Shown here piece by piece: positions 39,512 to 58,812 of a stretch of DNA of 64,000 nucleotides (positions within the stretch are counted from its first letter, which is position 1; each line of letters begins with the position of its first letter). The stretch spans positions 8,776,311-8,840,310 of the forward strand of contig NC_079420.1 of assembly GCF_026213295.1 (NCBI RefSeq), written 5' to 3'. The DNA comes from Gadus chalcogrammus (Eukaryota; Chordata; Actinopteri; Gadiformes; Gadidae). Made by a program: the position numbers and the translations under genes. The notes beneath the pieces are model-generated. The model saw only the letters and a program-made list of their open reading frames with translations. It was not told where the DNA came from and searched no databases.

Positions 39512-40197
39512 GATCTGAATGGAAGTGGTCACACCAAAATCAAAGGATTGACTAATGGAGTGTGTTGAAATCCCAGGTCTCCTCATGTCAAAATTAGCCC
39601 ACCCCTTCCTCTGACGGAGACGTTCTTAGAAATTAGCTCTTGGTGCACTGCTGGTTCCCAAGAAAGGAAATGTGGTGTTCTCTCTGTCTCACAATCTATC
39701 TCTGGCTCTCTGTCTCTCCCTCTTTCTCCCTGTGTGTCTCTCTGGCTCTCTTTCTCAGTCTCTTTATCGCTCTCTCTCTGTCCCACTGTCTCTCTCTCTG
39801 TGTCTTGCTCTTCTCTACTACGTATTACGTTGACATGCTGAGCAGTTCTCTCCCTCTGACTCTCTCCTCCTCTCCCCGGCTGTCCCGGGACTGTTTCAGG
39901 GGTAAATGAGGGAGAGAGAGAGGGAGCCCTCTCTTAGGGTAGCAGGGTAGAGACCGGGCACGGAACACACAGTCCGCTTGTATATCGTTGTTCCTCACTT
40001 AGCAGACGCTCTCGTATCCAAATAGGAATACCCAGTATTGTGTTATTTTTATTCATGGTTGTAGGAAGATAAACTTGCTGCGTTACAGTGACGGTATGAA
40101 GGAGGGTGAGGTTTGCTTAAGTGATCTATTTGCAAGGTGTTCGGCTACGTGCCCAGATGTTGCACGCCCTCCCGGGTTCAGCGTTGACTGAAGAGAC

Positions 40198-40620
40198 ATT
40201 TACATTTAGGGCATTTAGCAGACACCTTTATCCAAAGCTACTTACAATAAGTCCATTTAATAAGCATAAGTACAGAAGAAGGAGAAAAAAAATATCGCTG
40301 TCGATACAGTGAGGACGTTCATATAATCAAGTGCCAAGCACTCACTGTTGTTATTCCTCATATACAACAAAGCTAGCTTCGATAAGATGCTACACAACTA
40401 AGTGCAAATATTAAGTATATAATAAGGACATACAACATACAATAAGAGCATAGGAGGGATGGTGTGGCTTTGCAGAGTCTAGGCCAACTCTGAACAAGTG
40501 AGTCTTGAGACCCGGTTGTGGTTTTGCAAACGGGGAATCAATACTTGATCAGATGACAAACCAACAATGTTTCTGGAGCGGTGATCCAGACACACGGAGA
40601 CTAATTTAGCCGAGAGGCTT
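40198..40620. repeat. Dispersed fish repeat
   Basis: Begins TTTACATTTAGGGCATTTAG, continues CAGACACCTTTATCCAAAGC and ATACAACAAAGCTAGCTTCG...AAGATGCTACACAACTAAG. I recognise this element from cod-like genomes. Related short pieces are at 38255-38290 and 39990-40015. Confidence 0.65.
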
Positions 40621-40679
40621 GGTACAATTGAATGCTTGCATCAAAGACACACACGCTATTATTGTTATTTTTGAACGCA

Positions 40680-40830
40680 CACGCAATCGCGCACACACCA
40701 CATCAAACACCCATCACAAAAAACACAAACACACACACTCGCTCATGCACTACACACCACATCAAACACACACTCGCACTACACACACTCGCACTACATC
40801 AAACACACACACTACACACATGCTTCACAC
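40680..40830. repeat. CA-rich imperfect repeat (CACACCACATCAAACAC)
   Basis: About ten-base variants of CACAC(T/C)ACATCAAACAC, a minisatellite grown from CA repeats. Confidence 0.6.
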
Positions 40831-41205
40831 ACCACAACACCCGGGCCCGGACGCCCGCACAACCCCAACGGTGCACCCCTTGGCAGCAAGCTTTCATAGG
40901 TGCTTTGAGGGAGGGCAGCGGTGCGTTTAATTGGGTTACAGATTGGCGTTTACGCTTGGATATCCCCACAGGAGACCCACAACCAAGCTAAGAAAACAGG
41001 CCTTTTGGGGCCAATGGGCTGGGGGCCCGTCAAACAACCCCCCCTGGACTGGGGCTGCGGGGTCTAGAAACCGTTAGCCTGGATGCTCGACGGAGGATGA
41101 CTTCACACAACAGCAGCATGTGACGCTGGGACGGCCTCCTGCTGGCAAGGGCTGTTTACCTTAGCAACCAGTCGGCGTCACACACACAGGAGGGCTAGGG
41201 TTACC

Positions 41206-41240
<35 letters not shown>

Positions 41241-41560
41241 TTTTCCGGCGTCAGTTTCTCGGTTAGTTTGTCTTTGGCTCGTGCGTCACCGCTTGTGGTG
41301 TGCGCCGTGCGACCTCGGGTGTGTGTGGCTTTATAACCGCTCACTGTTTGCTCTAGACACAATTGTTGAGCCGTTGCTCCCGAAGCTGCATCTTCTTAAC
41401 CCGTGAAGCGCCGCTAACCGTTGTCCTCCTTCTTCTTCTCCTCAGAGTGGAGCCGGACCCAACCACACGGAGCCGAGTTGACCCCTGACCCCTGACCCGT
41501 GACCCCTGACTGAGCCCCCCCCCTCCCCCCCCCCCCCCCCCACAGCTCCCCCGGTGTCCG

Positions 41561-48450
<6,890 letters not shown>

Positions 48451-48721
48451 GACCTCCCGCCCGCCCCCCCCCCCCCCGCTCACCGCTTGGCTGGGTGGTG
48501 GCGGCTGCGTGCCCGCTGTGTGCAGACTCTGGGTCTGGTGGTGGTGGTGGGTTCTGGGGAAGGTGACTGCATGGTGGTCCGCTAGGTCCTAACTTCCCTG
48601 ACTGCTGACCTGCTTTCCTGCGTGTCGATTGGATTGGCCTTGTTTGTGTTTATTTTTAATTTTTTTACTTTGCCTTTTTCTCTAATCCTTTGGGCTGATG
48701 ACCTGTTTCTTTGGTTTCTCT

Positions 48722-48875
<154 letters not shown>

Positions 48876-49184
48876 CCTCCAAGTAGGACAGTAACTGGTA
48901 AGTAGGTAGCGACCGGCTCATGATTGGCTTGTTTAAATCTGAGGTGGATGATGATTGGGTAAACATAAATGTCTAACCCATTTTTGTGTTTGTACATCAA
49001 TGGAGTGACACCCCCCCCACCGAAATTGTACCATACTAAACCAAGCCAAATTAATTTCTACATTCCCTCCATGCATTTGACCCCCTCATTCCACCCATGG
49101 ATGCAGAGCTAAAATACCTTCCACAATCTAATGTAAGGGCTGGTCTTAACTGTATGAACCCCATGTAACACGTTAGGTTATCCT

Positions 49185-49545
49185 TGGCACTGGAGAGAGA
49201 CTGTAACACATAGTAATAGTTAGCTCTTGGAGAAACCTAAACACAGATTAATGGCACTGGAAGGAGCCCTGAACACATAGCAGTAGCTCTGGAGAGCGAC
49301 TACCCCAGAGTAATAGTTAGCACTGGGGAGAGAATGTAACACAGCAACAGTTAGCACTGGAGAGAGACTGTAACACAGAGTAATAGTTAGCACTGGGGAG
49401 AGACTGTAACACAGTAATAGTTGGCAATGGAGAGAGACTGTAAGGCTGAATAATAGCACTGGAGAGAGACCTAAACAAAGAGTAATAGCACTGGAGAGAG
49501 ACTAACACAGTAATAGTTAGCACTGGAGAGAGACTGTTAGCCATT
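49185..49545. repeat. 36-bp minisatellite
   Basis: About nine imperfect copies of AGTAATAGTTAGCACTGGAG + AGAGACTGTAACACAG, with several shortened units. Confidence 0.9.
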
Positions 49546-50919
49546 CTAACATTTTGATACTGTGACGCAAAGAGGAATGGGACCAATCAGTTTACCTTTT
49601 GAAGTATGGATATTGTTTGTAGTTTATTATTATTCTATGTCCCTGTTACAATTCCAAAGAGCAACCAAAGCCCAGTTTTCCCAATGGGCGTTGCAAACTG
49701 AATGACACTGTTCCTATGTGACACCATGGCCCTCTTCAGAACCCTGAGCCATTACCCATGCTCCCAGTTCTGAACCATCAGATACCGCTCCCAGCTCCTG
49801 TCTGGCCCCTGGAAGGGACCGGTCTATGGTAGTGACTGCTCTCTCTCTGTGGCCCTGGTAGTCACTGCTCTATCTCTGCGGCGCTGGATCTTTAAAAGGG
49901 GCTGCGCTGGCTGTGTTCTGAGGCGGCCGTGGTGCGCTGACTGCTTTTCTTTCACCTTGTTTGGTTCTTTTCTGTTCTCCTGGCTGTTGCTTTTGGAAAT
50001 TCTTTGATATCACGATGATCGTTTGATATTATACTGGACCATTGCTATTATACTGTGTCAATTCTTGTCATTGAAACGCAAACTCGTATCTGACTGAAAA
50101 AAGGCCACGTGTAAAATGTGTGAAATATCATGGACATAAACAAGACATGACAATATGAGGCATGGCTATATTCAAGGGAATGTATTTTATTTTTTTAAAT
50201 GCACAGTTGGTCTGATATATACAGACATGCATCCTTATATGGACATACATCCTGATATCACAACATGCATTTCAATTACTTTGACTTAGGCTTCAATATC
50301 AAACAGGCAAATTCCCTCTGATATGGATCCAGTATATTGATCCAGTATATTGTATGATGCGCACTCACACCACATCTTTGACCTGTCATAGGCTTTTAAA
50401 TTAAATTTGAAACATCACTCATCGTTGAATTCTAATGATGAACCCATGTGGCCATGCACATTGTCAATTGTGTGCGCTTACTATAATTCGTAGACTTTAT
50501 TATCCATTCTTGCACCATTTTTATCCTCTATACTAATGGCAGATCAAAGTTTGTGTGTGTGTGTCCGTGTGTCTGTGTTGGCTTTGTTGTTTCTTTTCTG
50601 TGGGATCATTCGTATCATCATTTCAGCTGTTAATAGCTGTATTCAGCTGTAATTGTTAATAATGTTCTAACACACAAACTCACACGATCAATTGACAAAT
50701 CAAATTGTAGACACTGTACCGGGTACAGTCCTCCACGGTGTACTTCCTACTCCTGGGTCTGTGTCTGTGTCATGGGCCAACCATCTGACGGTCTCCCACG
50801 GCGAGGTCAGACCAGCTCCCGTGCTGCGTCAGTAACCCAAAGTGTCTAACCTGACAAGCGATCCCCACCACCACCACCACCATCTTCATCATGTCCACTT
50901 ATCTGTGTGTGTGTTGCAG

Positions 50920-51265
50920 TCCTGGTATCCAGGGAGCAGTCATGGAGATAAGCCATGGACCCCCAGATCTTCACGTTCAATGCTCCATCGACTCATTTAA
51001 ACCCCTTACCGTCTCACTGTTGTACGATGACCTTGTTACCTTTTACTACCCTCGTAAACATACTGTATATTATATATATATATATATATGTATGCAATTA
51101 TATATATATTCATGATACAAATATATATATACAGTAATTTGCTACAGTGCACACTGAAAACTACATGTATGAAATGTTCAAATAATTTAGGACAACTTTA
51201 ACCTACATCAATTATTACTTTATCTGTGTATTTAAGTATAATAAAAAAACGTCATTGTGTTCCTG
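50920..51265 (+). other. RASSF7: Probable RASSF7 terminal exon / 3' UTR
   Basis: Acceptor tgtgtgttgcag at 50919 and polyadenylation signal AATAAA at 51240 followed by GT-rich sequence. I saw no AATAAA between the RASSF7 stop codon and this point, which suggests the mRNA ends here either by a spliced 3' exon or as one long 3' UTR. An alternative C-terminus is discussed in the findings. Confidence 0.45.
51240..51245 (+). terminator. Polyadenylation signal, probably RASSF7
   Basis: AATAAA with a TTGTGTTCC... T-rich downstream element. Confidence 0.5.
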
Positions 51266-51309
51266 ATAAAGTTTGTATTTTTTTATTGATTATTGTTACG
51301 CGGTTGTGA

Positions 51310-51323
51310 CTGCAGGGGGCGCT
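51310..51323 (+). promoter_or_regulatory. CTCF-type motif, forward orientation
   Basis: CTGCAGGGGGCGCT matches the right half of the CTCF consensus (AGGGGGCGC) exactly. It lies just 3' of the RASSF7 polyadenylation signal. Confidence 0.45.
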
Positions 51324-51599
51324 AGACGGACACATCCTCAGGATATAAAAACGAAATAATTAAAATAATCATAACTATCACAGAGGGATGTATCCACTAC
51401 AGACCTACCCGATATTTGGTCAGGAAAATGTAACAATTTACATCCCAAAGTCATCTAATAAACTCAGTCTTGTAAATACTGAGTTGTTTTGTGTGTTTAT
51501 ACTTGAGTTCATCGATAGCCACTGTACCTGTGCAGGTGTGGTCTGCATGTTTTACAAGGTAAAGGGAGTGGCCTGGCTTATGTGAGGTCATTGGTCACA

Positions 51600-52320
51600 A
51601 CACTCTCACGCTACGTAGCCAGGAGGGAGAAAACACCCGTTAAATCAGCTTGAAGGTGATCGATAAACATGAATAATCTGAAAACATGTCATTTTCTGAC
51701 CAAATGGCTGATTTGGAACACCCATGGACCTATAAAGAAACACATTATAACACCTTATAAAAACTTATGAACACCTTGTAAAACATAGACAACACCTGCA
51801 CAGTTGCACCATGTCAGCTGACCATCTCGGCTTCGCCCTATGGCTGACCGCACCAGAGGGGCGGAGAACAAGCAGACCAAGAGAGTGCGTTGTCAGAGAA
51901 GTCCTATACGGTATATTCGTAAAGCCCCACTTTTCCCTATATCCGAGGGTTTGTTGTACGGGACTTTAAGACCTGCATTCCTCGCTGTGATTCTTCGCTG
52001 GAAAGTCCCTTCTTGCAGTTCTCTATCTGCTTTGCCGCGGGCTCAGCCAAAGCGTTCCTCAGGAACCAAGAGGAACCTCAGGGAACAAAACACTTTCAAC
52101 AGATGGAAGTGCCTGAGATGCAGGACTTATTTTATCACAGTATCTGCATCATTATGTATCGTCTTCTCTACATCTTGCCCTATTAGAGATTATCTTCATG
52201 CCTTGTCTTATCTTCTACACTTATCTTTTCCTCAAAGGTGCTGTAGGTATGATTTCAGAGCTATTTATGAGTGACTTTGGTTATAGAAATGCCATAGCTG
52301 TCCGTAGCTATTAGTGTGTG
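51600..52320. other. Intergenic sequence, no gene recognised
   Basis: A 144-codon open frame at 51840-52274 has no recognisable domain and spans a dispersed-repeat-like segment (TCAAAGGTGCTGTAGGTATG). I do not call it. Confidence 0.4.
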
Positions 52321-52346
52321 AAATGATTGATGATGCGTCTCCCCCC

Positions 52347-52650
52347 AGAAGTTCTGCTATATGAGAAGGACTACTATAACATAGTATAGGAATGCTGGAT
52401 CAGAAGTTCTGCTATAACATAGTATAGGACTGATGGATCAGAAGTTCTGCTGTAACACAGTAGGACTGCTGGATAAGAAGCTCTGCTATAACACTGCTGG
52501 ATCAGAAGTTCAGCTTTGACACAGTAGGACTGCTGGATCAGAAATTCTGCTGTAAAGCAGGACTGCTGGATCAGAAGTTCTGCTATAACACAGTTGGACT
52601 GCTGGATCAGAAATTCTGCTATAACACAGTAGGACTGCTGGATCAGAACT
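52347..52650. repeat. 36-bp minisatellite
   Basis: Seven to eight copies of GGATCAGAAGTTCTGCTATA + ACACAGTAGGACTGCT, some truncated. Confidence 0.92.
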
Positions 52651-55600
52651 ACTACTACTATACTATATATGCATTAAGTCACGCACCTATGAAAATTTTG
52701 TCATAACAATGAGGCCTAGGGCAATCAAGGAATTAATTTTACGCTTCACAATCATAATCAAAATCTTTCTTGTAAGCTATGACCTATAGTTTGACAGACT
52801 AAATAACTATAGACAATTTAGCAATCTATCAAGGAACATCCTCACTTGACACATGGCTTCTTATGCTATAGTAAACAATGTACCAACCGGCCCCTTAGAC
52901 AATAGTAGCCCCTACACCATCGCCTCTCCAGGCAACCATCACCTCTCCTACATCGTTGGAAAGGGAGGGGAGAGGGGGTATTGAGTTGGTTGCAATCTGC
53001 TAACTCATCACTAGAGGCCACCACATCCTACACACTTCGACTTTAAAGTTGTACTTTGGCTTAAAGGTGCTGTAGAAAAGATTAAACATTCGTTAGGAGA
53101 GAAAGCTGAAACGAGCGGATGAAAGCATGATTTAGAAACTAAACAACCCCAACATTTTCTGATCCCTGTTTTACATTCACGCACCTGTGATTGCCAGGCA
53201 AGATGGATTCCGGGATCCAATCATGAAAGCAATACCCTGATTGGTCAGAAATGAGCCGGGGTCTAAATGGGCTCTAACAGAGGCAAGCTAAAACTAAATA
53301 TTCTCATAGACCATTTCTCTCACTTAAAGCTGACGGATCGCTTTGCCATTTCCAACAATTAACCCTGAAATAATAGATGTTGACGCTAACCTACATCACC
53401 TTAAGTTATTAAAATGACATGTATTTTACACAGGGGCGTTGGCTGTTAAGCATTCTTGCACAAAGCACCTTTCCTCAAGATGATAATAACTTTCTTCTGC
53501 TTTTATTTTTCTAGGAACAGCGAATATGTTGTCTGCTGAAATAGGATATATAAACACTGGCTGTTTTTAAACACAATCACGCAACTCTGAACTTCCTCTG
53601 CTAAACATTTCCCTGTCACCCTCGGCCTGTTTGGGTAAACAAACAGACCAGCTGACAGACGTGTACTATCGCACTCTAGCTCTCTCACACAAACACACAC
53701 ACACACAGAAGCAAACACGCACACAGCAGTTGTATAAATAATCTTAGACCAGACACTTGGCTCCTGTCTTACACTCTGAAAGACCTTCCTCCACTTGATG
53801 GCCATTTCATTCTGTTACGTGACCCATGGCTTAAAAAAACGAAAATAATAAATAGCTTAGACAAAGTCAATTGTATTTATTGAGTGGTGCCTTGAAGGCA
53901 GACAGTCGGACTTACAGGTTTAATGGGCAGATGTGGTCGTGTAAATGGACTAGGCAGATCACAGCCAGACGTGTGTGGCTTGGCATGACGTTGGATAAGC
54001 CACAAATCTCTGACAGCCTGGACAACCTATCAGCCTATGCCTGACTTTCCTGATGCCTTAACATGAGTGCTGCTATACCAATAGGAGCCCCCATATCTGG
54101 TCATGTGACATTATACTAGTATACAAGAGAAATCAACTGACGAAACCAGTTAGAAAAACTGTAGTTTTAGCAAGAAAGAGATGAAATATTAATGGCTCAA
54201 TGGCATAGCTAACACAAAGGGTGTTAAATGTTATTACACCCAATCCCACACAATCAATTATTTCACTGAGGACAGCCCTCAGCTCTCTGGTAGGTTATGT
54301 ACAACATACCAGTTATGACTCAATTCGATGGAACATCAATCAAAACTTTCTGGCGTTCTGAAAGTCCACATAAATGAGTTGCCTAAAAAGCGTGTTATTA
54401 ACGCTCACAAACATTCATATTAATGTTGTGATCGTATTAAGTTTAGGGTGTGTGTGTATGTTTGTGTTTGATAATAATATTCTGAATGTTTATGGCTGAT
54501 GAGGGTGGAGTATTGGCATGTCAAATATTATGATTGATGGACAACAGGTCACTTTTATAAGAAGGATTTACACCAGAGACAATAAGACTGCAACGAAACA
54601 CAAATGTTAGTTATGATTTTAAAAACAAACTGTACATTGAGATAAAAAATAAGTTATGATGACAATAAAATAGGCCACTGATAAAATGCTACCAAACGAA
54701 TAAAGCACCTGACGTGTTGACAGTAGAGGGCATTATGGGATGGTCAAGGCAACATCGGGGTAGTGTCTATAAATAAGACCGACCTATAACAGCAGTTGTC
54801 CATATGCTAAAGCTGCATTCATGGTGCGTATAGGTCTACATACCAGATAAGCAAGCGACGTACAGTTGGCCTATTAAGGATTGTCATTGATTGGGTGCAG
54901 GACAGGTCTTCATCCAGCGCTGAGGAATCTCCCACGACACCGGCCCAATGTGGCTTCCCCAAAAACAGGTTAGCCGCTGTCACACGCACAGTGGAATGGG
55001 CAAGTGGCACAATGTGCGTTAGTCAGTGGCTCACCTGCTTTTAGATATCTACGGACAATAATCGAGTCCGGACTGAACAAATAACACACGACCTGCAATG
55101 GAAAACCGACACATCACATTGTTATGGTCGGAATTCTCCTCACATATAATTCATTAAAGAGGTTGGAAAGGTTATAGATGGATGCACTCTGGAATTAAAA
55201 TCTTGTATTCAGCTGAAATGGGTTTTGGGCGGGTACTTTAAAAGTTTTGAACTTATAAATCAATAGCTGCAAATCGTTATTTACATAAACATCAATGCAC
55301 CACCTCCATAGTCTGCAGTAATAACGACTAGAAATTAATACTTACCATCTTCCAAGTCCTCTTTCAGAGGGAAATTAAAAGGGTCGCAGGGATCAGCCTT
55401 CACTCAAATCTGAAGGCTCAGTTTAATTTATCTCCATCCAAGACAATGAAAGTGAAATGCTAAAGTTTAGGTGGAGGTTAACATATAATGCACACCACCA
55501 CCTCACAGAAGTTGAGCTCACTTTGCACTAGAGGAGCCCCCCTGCCCTGCCCATTCGCCCTGCCTCCGCATCCTGGCCTGCCTGGGGAACTGTGACGAAT

Positions 55601-56520
55601 ACTGGCATCACCTCAGGCCAATACTCTGTCAAATTAAGGTGGTGTTCTCCGCCCATGAAAGGCAACTATCGAATGAAAAAGCGTCGGAGAGGCGGGCTCA
55701 ACGCAGTAATGTGCACGGTGGTGTTTCCGAGTCCTAGTTGGGGTGCGGTGCGTTCGCTTTTGCACGTCTTACATTAGGAACAAACCATTTGGGATTTTAC
55801 ATTTCCTCTTTTCCCTTTTTTATCCCACACATGCAACACCGCATAAGTTTCAGTGTAACGTACGACGTGATTTTTCTACTTCGCATTCACGGGGCAAACC
55901 AAGAGCGTGTTTTTATTCCCCGTTTAAGAGCGGACCTTCGACCCCTAGGCCCGGAGAGTGGTTTGACCCGGCTCCCGCCTGTGTACAGTGTTGCCATGAG
56001 CGGAGGGCGGCTGTGCACGTAGCGAGGATGCAGCATGACAGCAGAGTCAGGGAATGGGCCGTGTGATGTTGGGCGGTGATGCGGGTTGGGCCACACTGTA
56101 GTCGGGTGTTATCAATTATTTACTTAGCACTCCGTGTCCTTTTTAGATTAGTTACTGTGTGGACTACCCTATACACTTATTTTAAATATTCGACTTTGAT
56201 CCTTTTATGATTATACTTCTACTTATTATTAGATTATTCTGATGATGGTTGATTATATTGTTGAGTATTATCATGATGTTGTATTATTGCGAAGTATTTT
56301 GGAGTGAAAGCTGCATTACAAACCGAAAAAGTATTAAAAAGGGATGCATGATTTAATGTCCGAATAATTGCCATCTGCAACTTGAGCTTCCTTAGAAATG
56401 TTATTAATACAGCTAAAATAACTATGTGTATGAATCGTAACAGCCTAATCCAAAACTGTCTAGGCCCCTAAATGATACCCATTGTGCAATCGCACAGTTG
56501 TGCTGAATCGGATCTCCCCG
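52651..56520. other. Intergenic stretch between RASSF7 and PHRF1
   Basis: 53035-53340 carries GGCTTAAAGGTGCTGTAGAA, sharing its core with 52236-52256, so both are probably pieces of one dispersed repeat. The rest is AT-rich unique sequence with no exon, RNA gene or recognised transposon. Confidence 0.4.
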
Positions 56521-56627
56521 TGATTTTTATGTGGAATAGAAACTGCCTACTGTAAAGTTTAAACAGACAAAACAAACGTGGATCGGATCAGGGTTATGCA
56601 ACACATGTCACCGGCCATTCACAGCCG

Positions 56628-56643
56628 CCACTAGGGGGCGACA
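56628..56643 (+). promoter_or_regulatory. CTCF-type motif 1 of 4
   Basis: CCACTAGGGGGCGACA fits the CTCF core CCASYAGRKGGCRS fully. Confidence 0.7.
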
Positions 56644-56658
56644 GAGCACTAACAGCCG

Positions 56659-56673
56659 CCACTAGAGGGCGAC
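56659..56673 (+). promoter_or_regulatory. CTCF-type motif 2 of 4
   Basis: CCACTAGAGGGCGAC, also within the core consensus, 31 bp after motif 1. Confidence 0.65.
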
Positions 56674-56811
56674 AGAGCCCGGGTTCACTGTGAAGATCAC
56701 GGGTACGAGAGGTCAGTGTTTTTTATGTGGAATAAAAACTTCCTACTGTAAACATACAAAACAAACGTCGATCATGGTTATGCAACACATGTCACCGTCA
56801 ATTCACGGCCG

Positions 56812-56826
56812 CCACTAGGGGGCGAC
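56812..56826 (+). promoter_or_regulatory. CTCF-type motif 3 of 4
   Basis: CCACTAGGGGGCGAC in the second copy of the tandem duplication. Confidence 0.7.
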
Positions 56827-56839
56827 AGAGCACTCACTG

Positions 56840-56854
56840 CCGCTAGGGGGCGAC
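56840..56854 (+). promoter_or_regulatory. CTCF-type motif 4 of 4
   Basis: CCGCTAGGGGGCGAC, 28 bp after motif 3 and in the same orientation as the other three. Confidence 0.6.
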
Positions 56855-57429
56855 AGAGTCCGGGTTCACTGTGTAGATCACGGGTACGAGAGGTCAAAGA
56901 GGTAAATGTGAATTTGTGTTAAGCCTGTACAGCTCAACTCAGACATGATTTTGTTTAACACAAACTAAATAATATATCTTAAATGCGATTATTATACACG
57001 TGTTTGACTCTGCTTTACTTACTGTGCGCCGCTATAATACTATTGGAATAATACGCAAATTAATCGTATAATAATCGTCAACTTTGAGATAGGGCAGGAG
57101 GAGGTGCTACGTTTCAATATGTACAATCTAAGTCGACCAAAGGTTTGCTTCTTTAATATGTCCATGGCTGAAACACACAGATTGACATGTCTCACTGTGA
57201 TTTGAGTCCGCTCAGCCATGATGTTGCGTTCAGGCTACATGGGATTTACCGTAATTATCAATTTCGCAACCGTAATTCCGTTCCATCATAGATGTACTAT
57301 AAAAACATTTAACAGAAATGTCAACTAAGACTTTTTTATATTCTGAAAGGCCCTATAGGTCCGACCAGGCAGTACATAAAAAAGAAAAAGAAGCGATTGA
57401 ACAGCAAACAAAATACCTCCCAACAGCCA

Positions 57430-57546
57430 GCGTTCACTTCCGTCCTACGTGACGTGAACGCCGCATTGCCGTACACATCCAGCCGCTGGTGTCACTCAAC
57501 GCTGGCAGAGACCACACACTACTCATGTCTCTCCCAACTTAACAGG
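57430..57546 (+). promoter_or_regulatory. PHRF1: Probable PHRF1 promoter and untranslated exon 1
   Basis: CACTTCCGTCC (ETS-type) and ACGTGACGTGAACG (USF/CRE-type) precede a short segment ending at donor ACAGG|GTAGGT (57547). The next + strand acceptor, attacatcag at 58700, opens the exon with the PHRF1 start codon. Confidence 0.5.
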
Positions 57547-58044
57547 GTAGGTGTGAAATTCACATTATATGTTTGAAATGGACATCCCCCCGCCATATAA
57601 TAGACTAAATGTAAACATACGCACGATGTACGTTACTTAACTACTGTCTTTACGAGTGAGAAGCTGGACCTGGTGCTAACTCCATGTAGCAGGACTAGCT
57701 AGCCTGCTTGGGTTCATGTCTGTGCAGCAGGACTGCTGTGGTCCGAGGCGTGGGGGGGCGGACGGTGGACACCCGCTTTAGCCCTTGCATTTTGTTCGCC
57801 CAGGTGCCCGTGTTTCCGAGGGCCAGCCCTATTGTTTGTTGCCCCTCTCGCTGTCACCTTTGTTTACAACCGTTGCTAGCCTCGAGCCCCGCACACACTG
57901 CAGGCGGAATGCTAGCGAGGAGGCGTCTCTCTTTCCCCCACCACCAGCAGGAACAGTCTCACACACACATGCGGGCGAAGCAGAGGCTTGCCTTCGACAA
58001 GTTCTGCTTTCTTGATGCATGTATACATGCATGCATACAGATGG

Positions 58045-58149
<105 letters not shown>

Positions 58150-58724
58150 TGACACACACACGCACACACACACTGTGTGTGTGTTTAGCCCACAGCCCGT
58201 GTTTCTATTGCTTCTCCAACCCTCTGGTTGTGTACTGCAAGAAGAACACATGGTTGTCTGCTGTCCTGTCAATGCTCAGAAATTTGATCTGGCTGTGGAA
58301 AACATTGACAATTTTAGAAGTAACACCTTTGGTTTGTTGTTGTTAGAAAGGAAATGTTTCACCACATACGTAATTGGGGAATCTCTAAATCTTAAGGTCA
58401 TTGTAACTTTGGGCAAGTTTCTATCTTGATTATTTATGTTCAGTATTCTTCCTCCTTCCTTGATGAATAACAGTTTAAACTGCCTTAAAGGTGAAGGATT
58501 ATCCAAAAGTCCCCAGTCTTCTAAATAGTAAGTACCAGTATACATCATTGAACTCCATACATGTACTGACCTTTCTGAAACCGGCACATTCAGTATTGTT
58601 TTAACATATTCCTTTCAATGTGTGTTTAATATTTTGATGTGGTCATCCCTGCAAAAGACCCCACCTGTTAGTTAAGTTTTTGATGATCTCATTACATCAG
58701 AGCTTGGACTTCTGATGGTCAAAG

Positions 58725-58812
58725 ATGGAGGAAGAGGACAGCCAGGATGAGCTGATCAACAAGAACCAGGCTCATGGCAAGAGGAAGAGGCCCACTGTGT
58801 GGGACATCTCTG
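58725..58812 (+). CDS. PHRF1: PHRF1 start exon
   Basis: Exon 58701-58812, with 24 untranslated bases then ATG. Ends ATCTCTG|GTAAGA, phase 1. Confidence 0.9.

Larger units (their letters stand above)
56524..56900. repeat. About 195-bp tandem duplication carrying CTCF-type sites
   Basis: Copy 1 starts at TTTTATGTGGAATAGAAACT (56525) and copy 2 at TTTTATGTGGAATAAAAACT (56721). Both run through ACAAACGT, GTTATGCAACACATGTCACC, two CTCF-type motifs and ATCACGGGTACGAGAGGTCA. Confidence 0.95.

Noticed and set aside
51840..52274. 144-codon open frame between RASSF7 and PHRF1
   Set aside because: No recognisable domain; overlaps a dispersed-repeat-like segment; such lengths are expected by chance.
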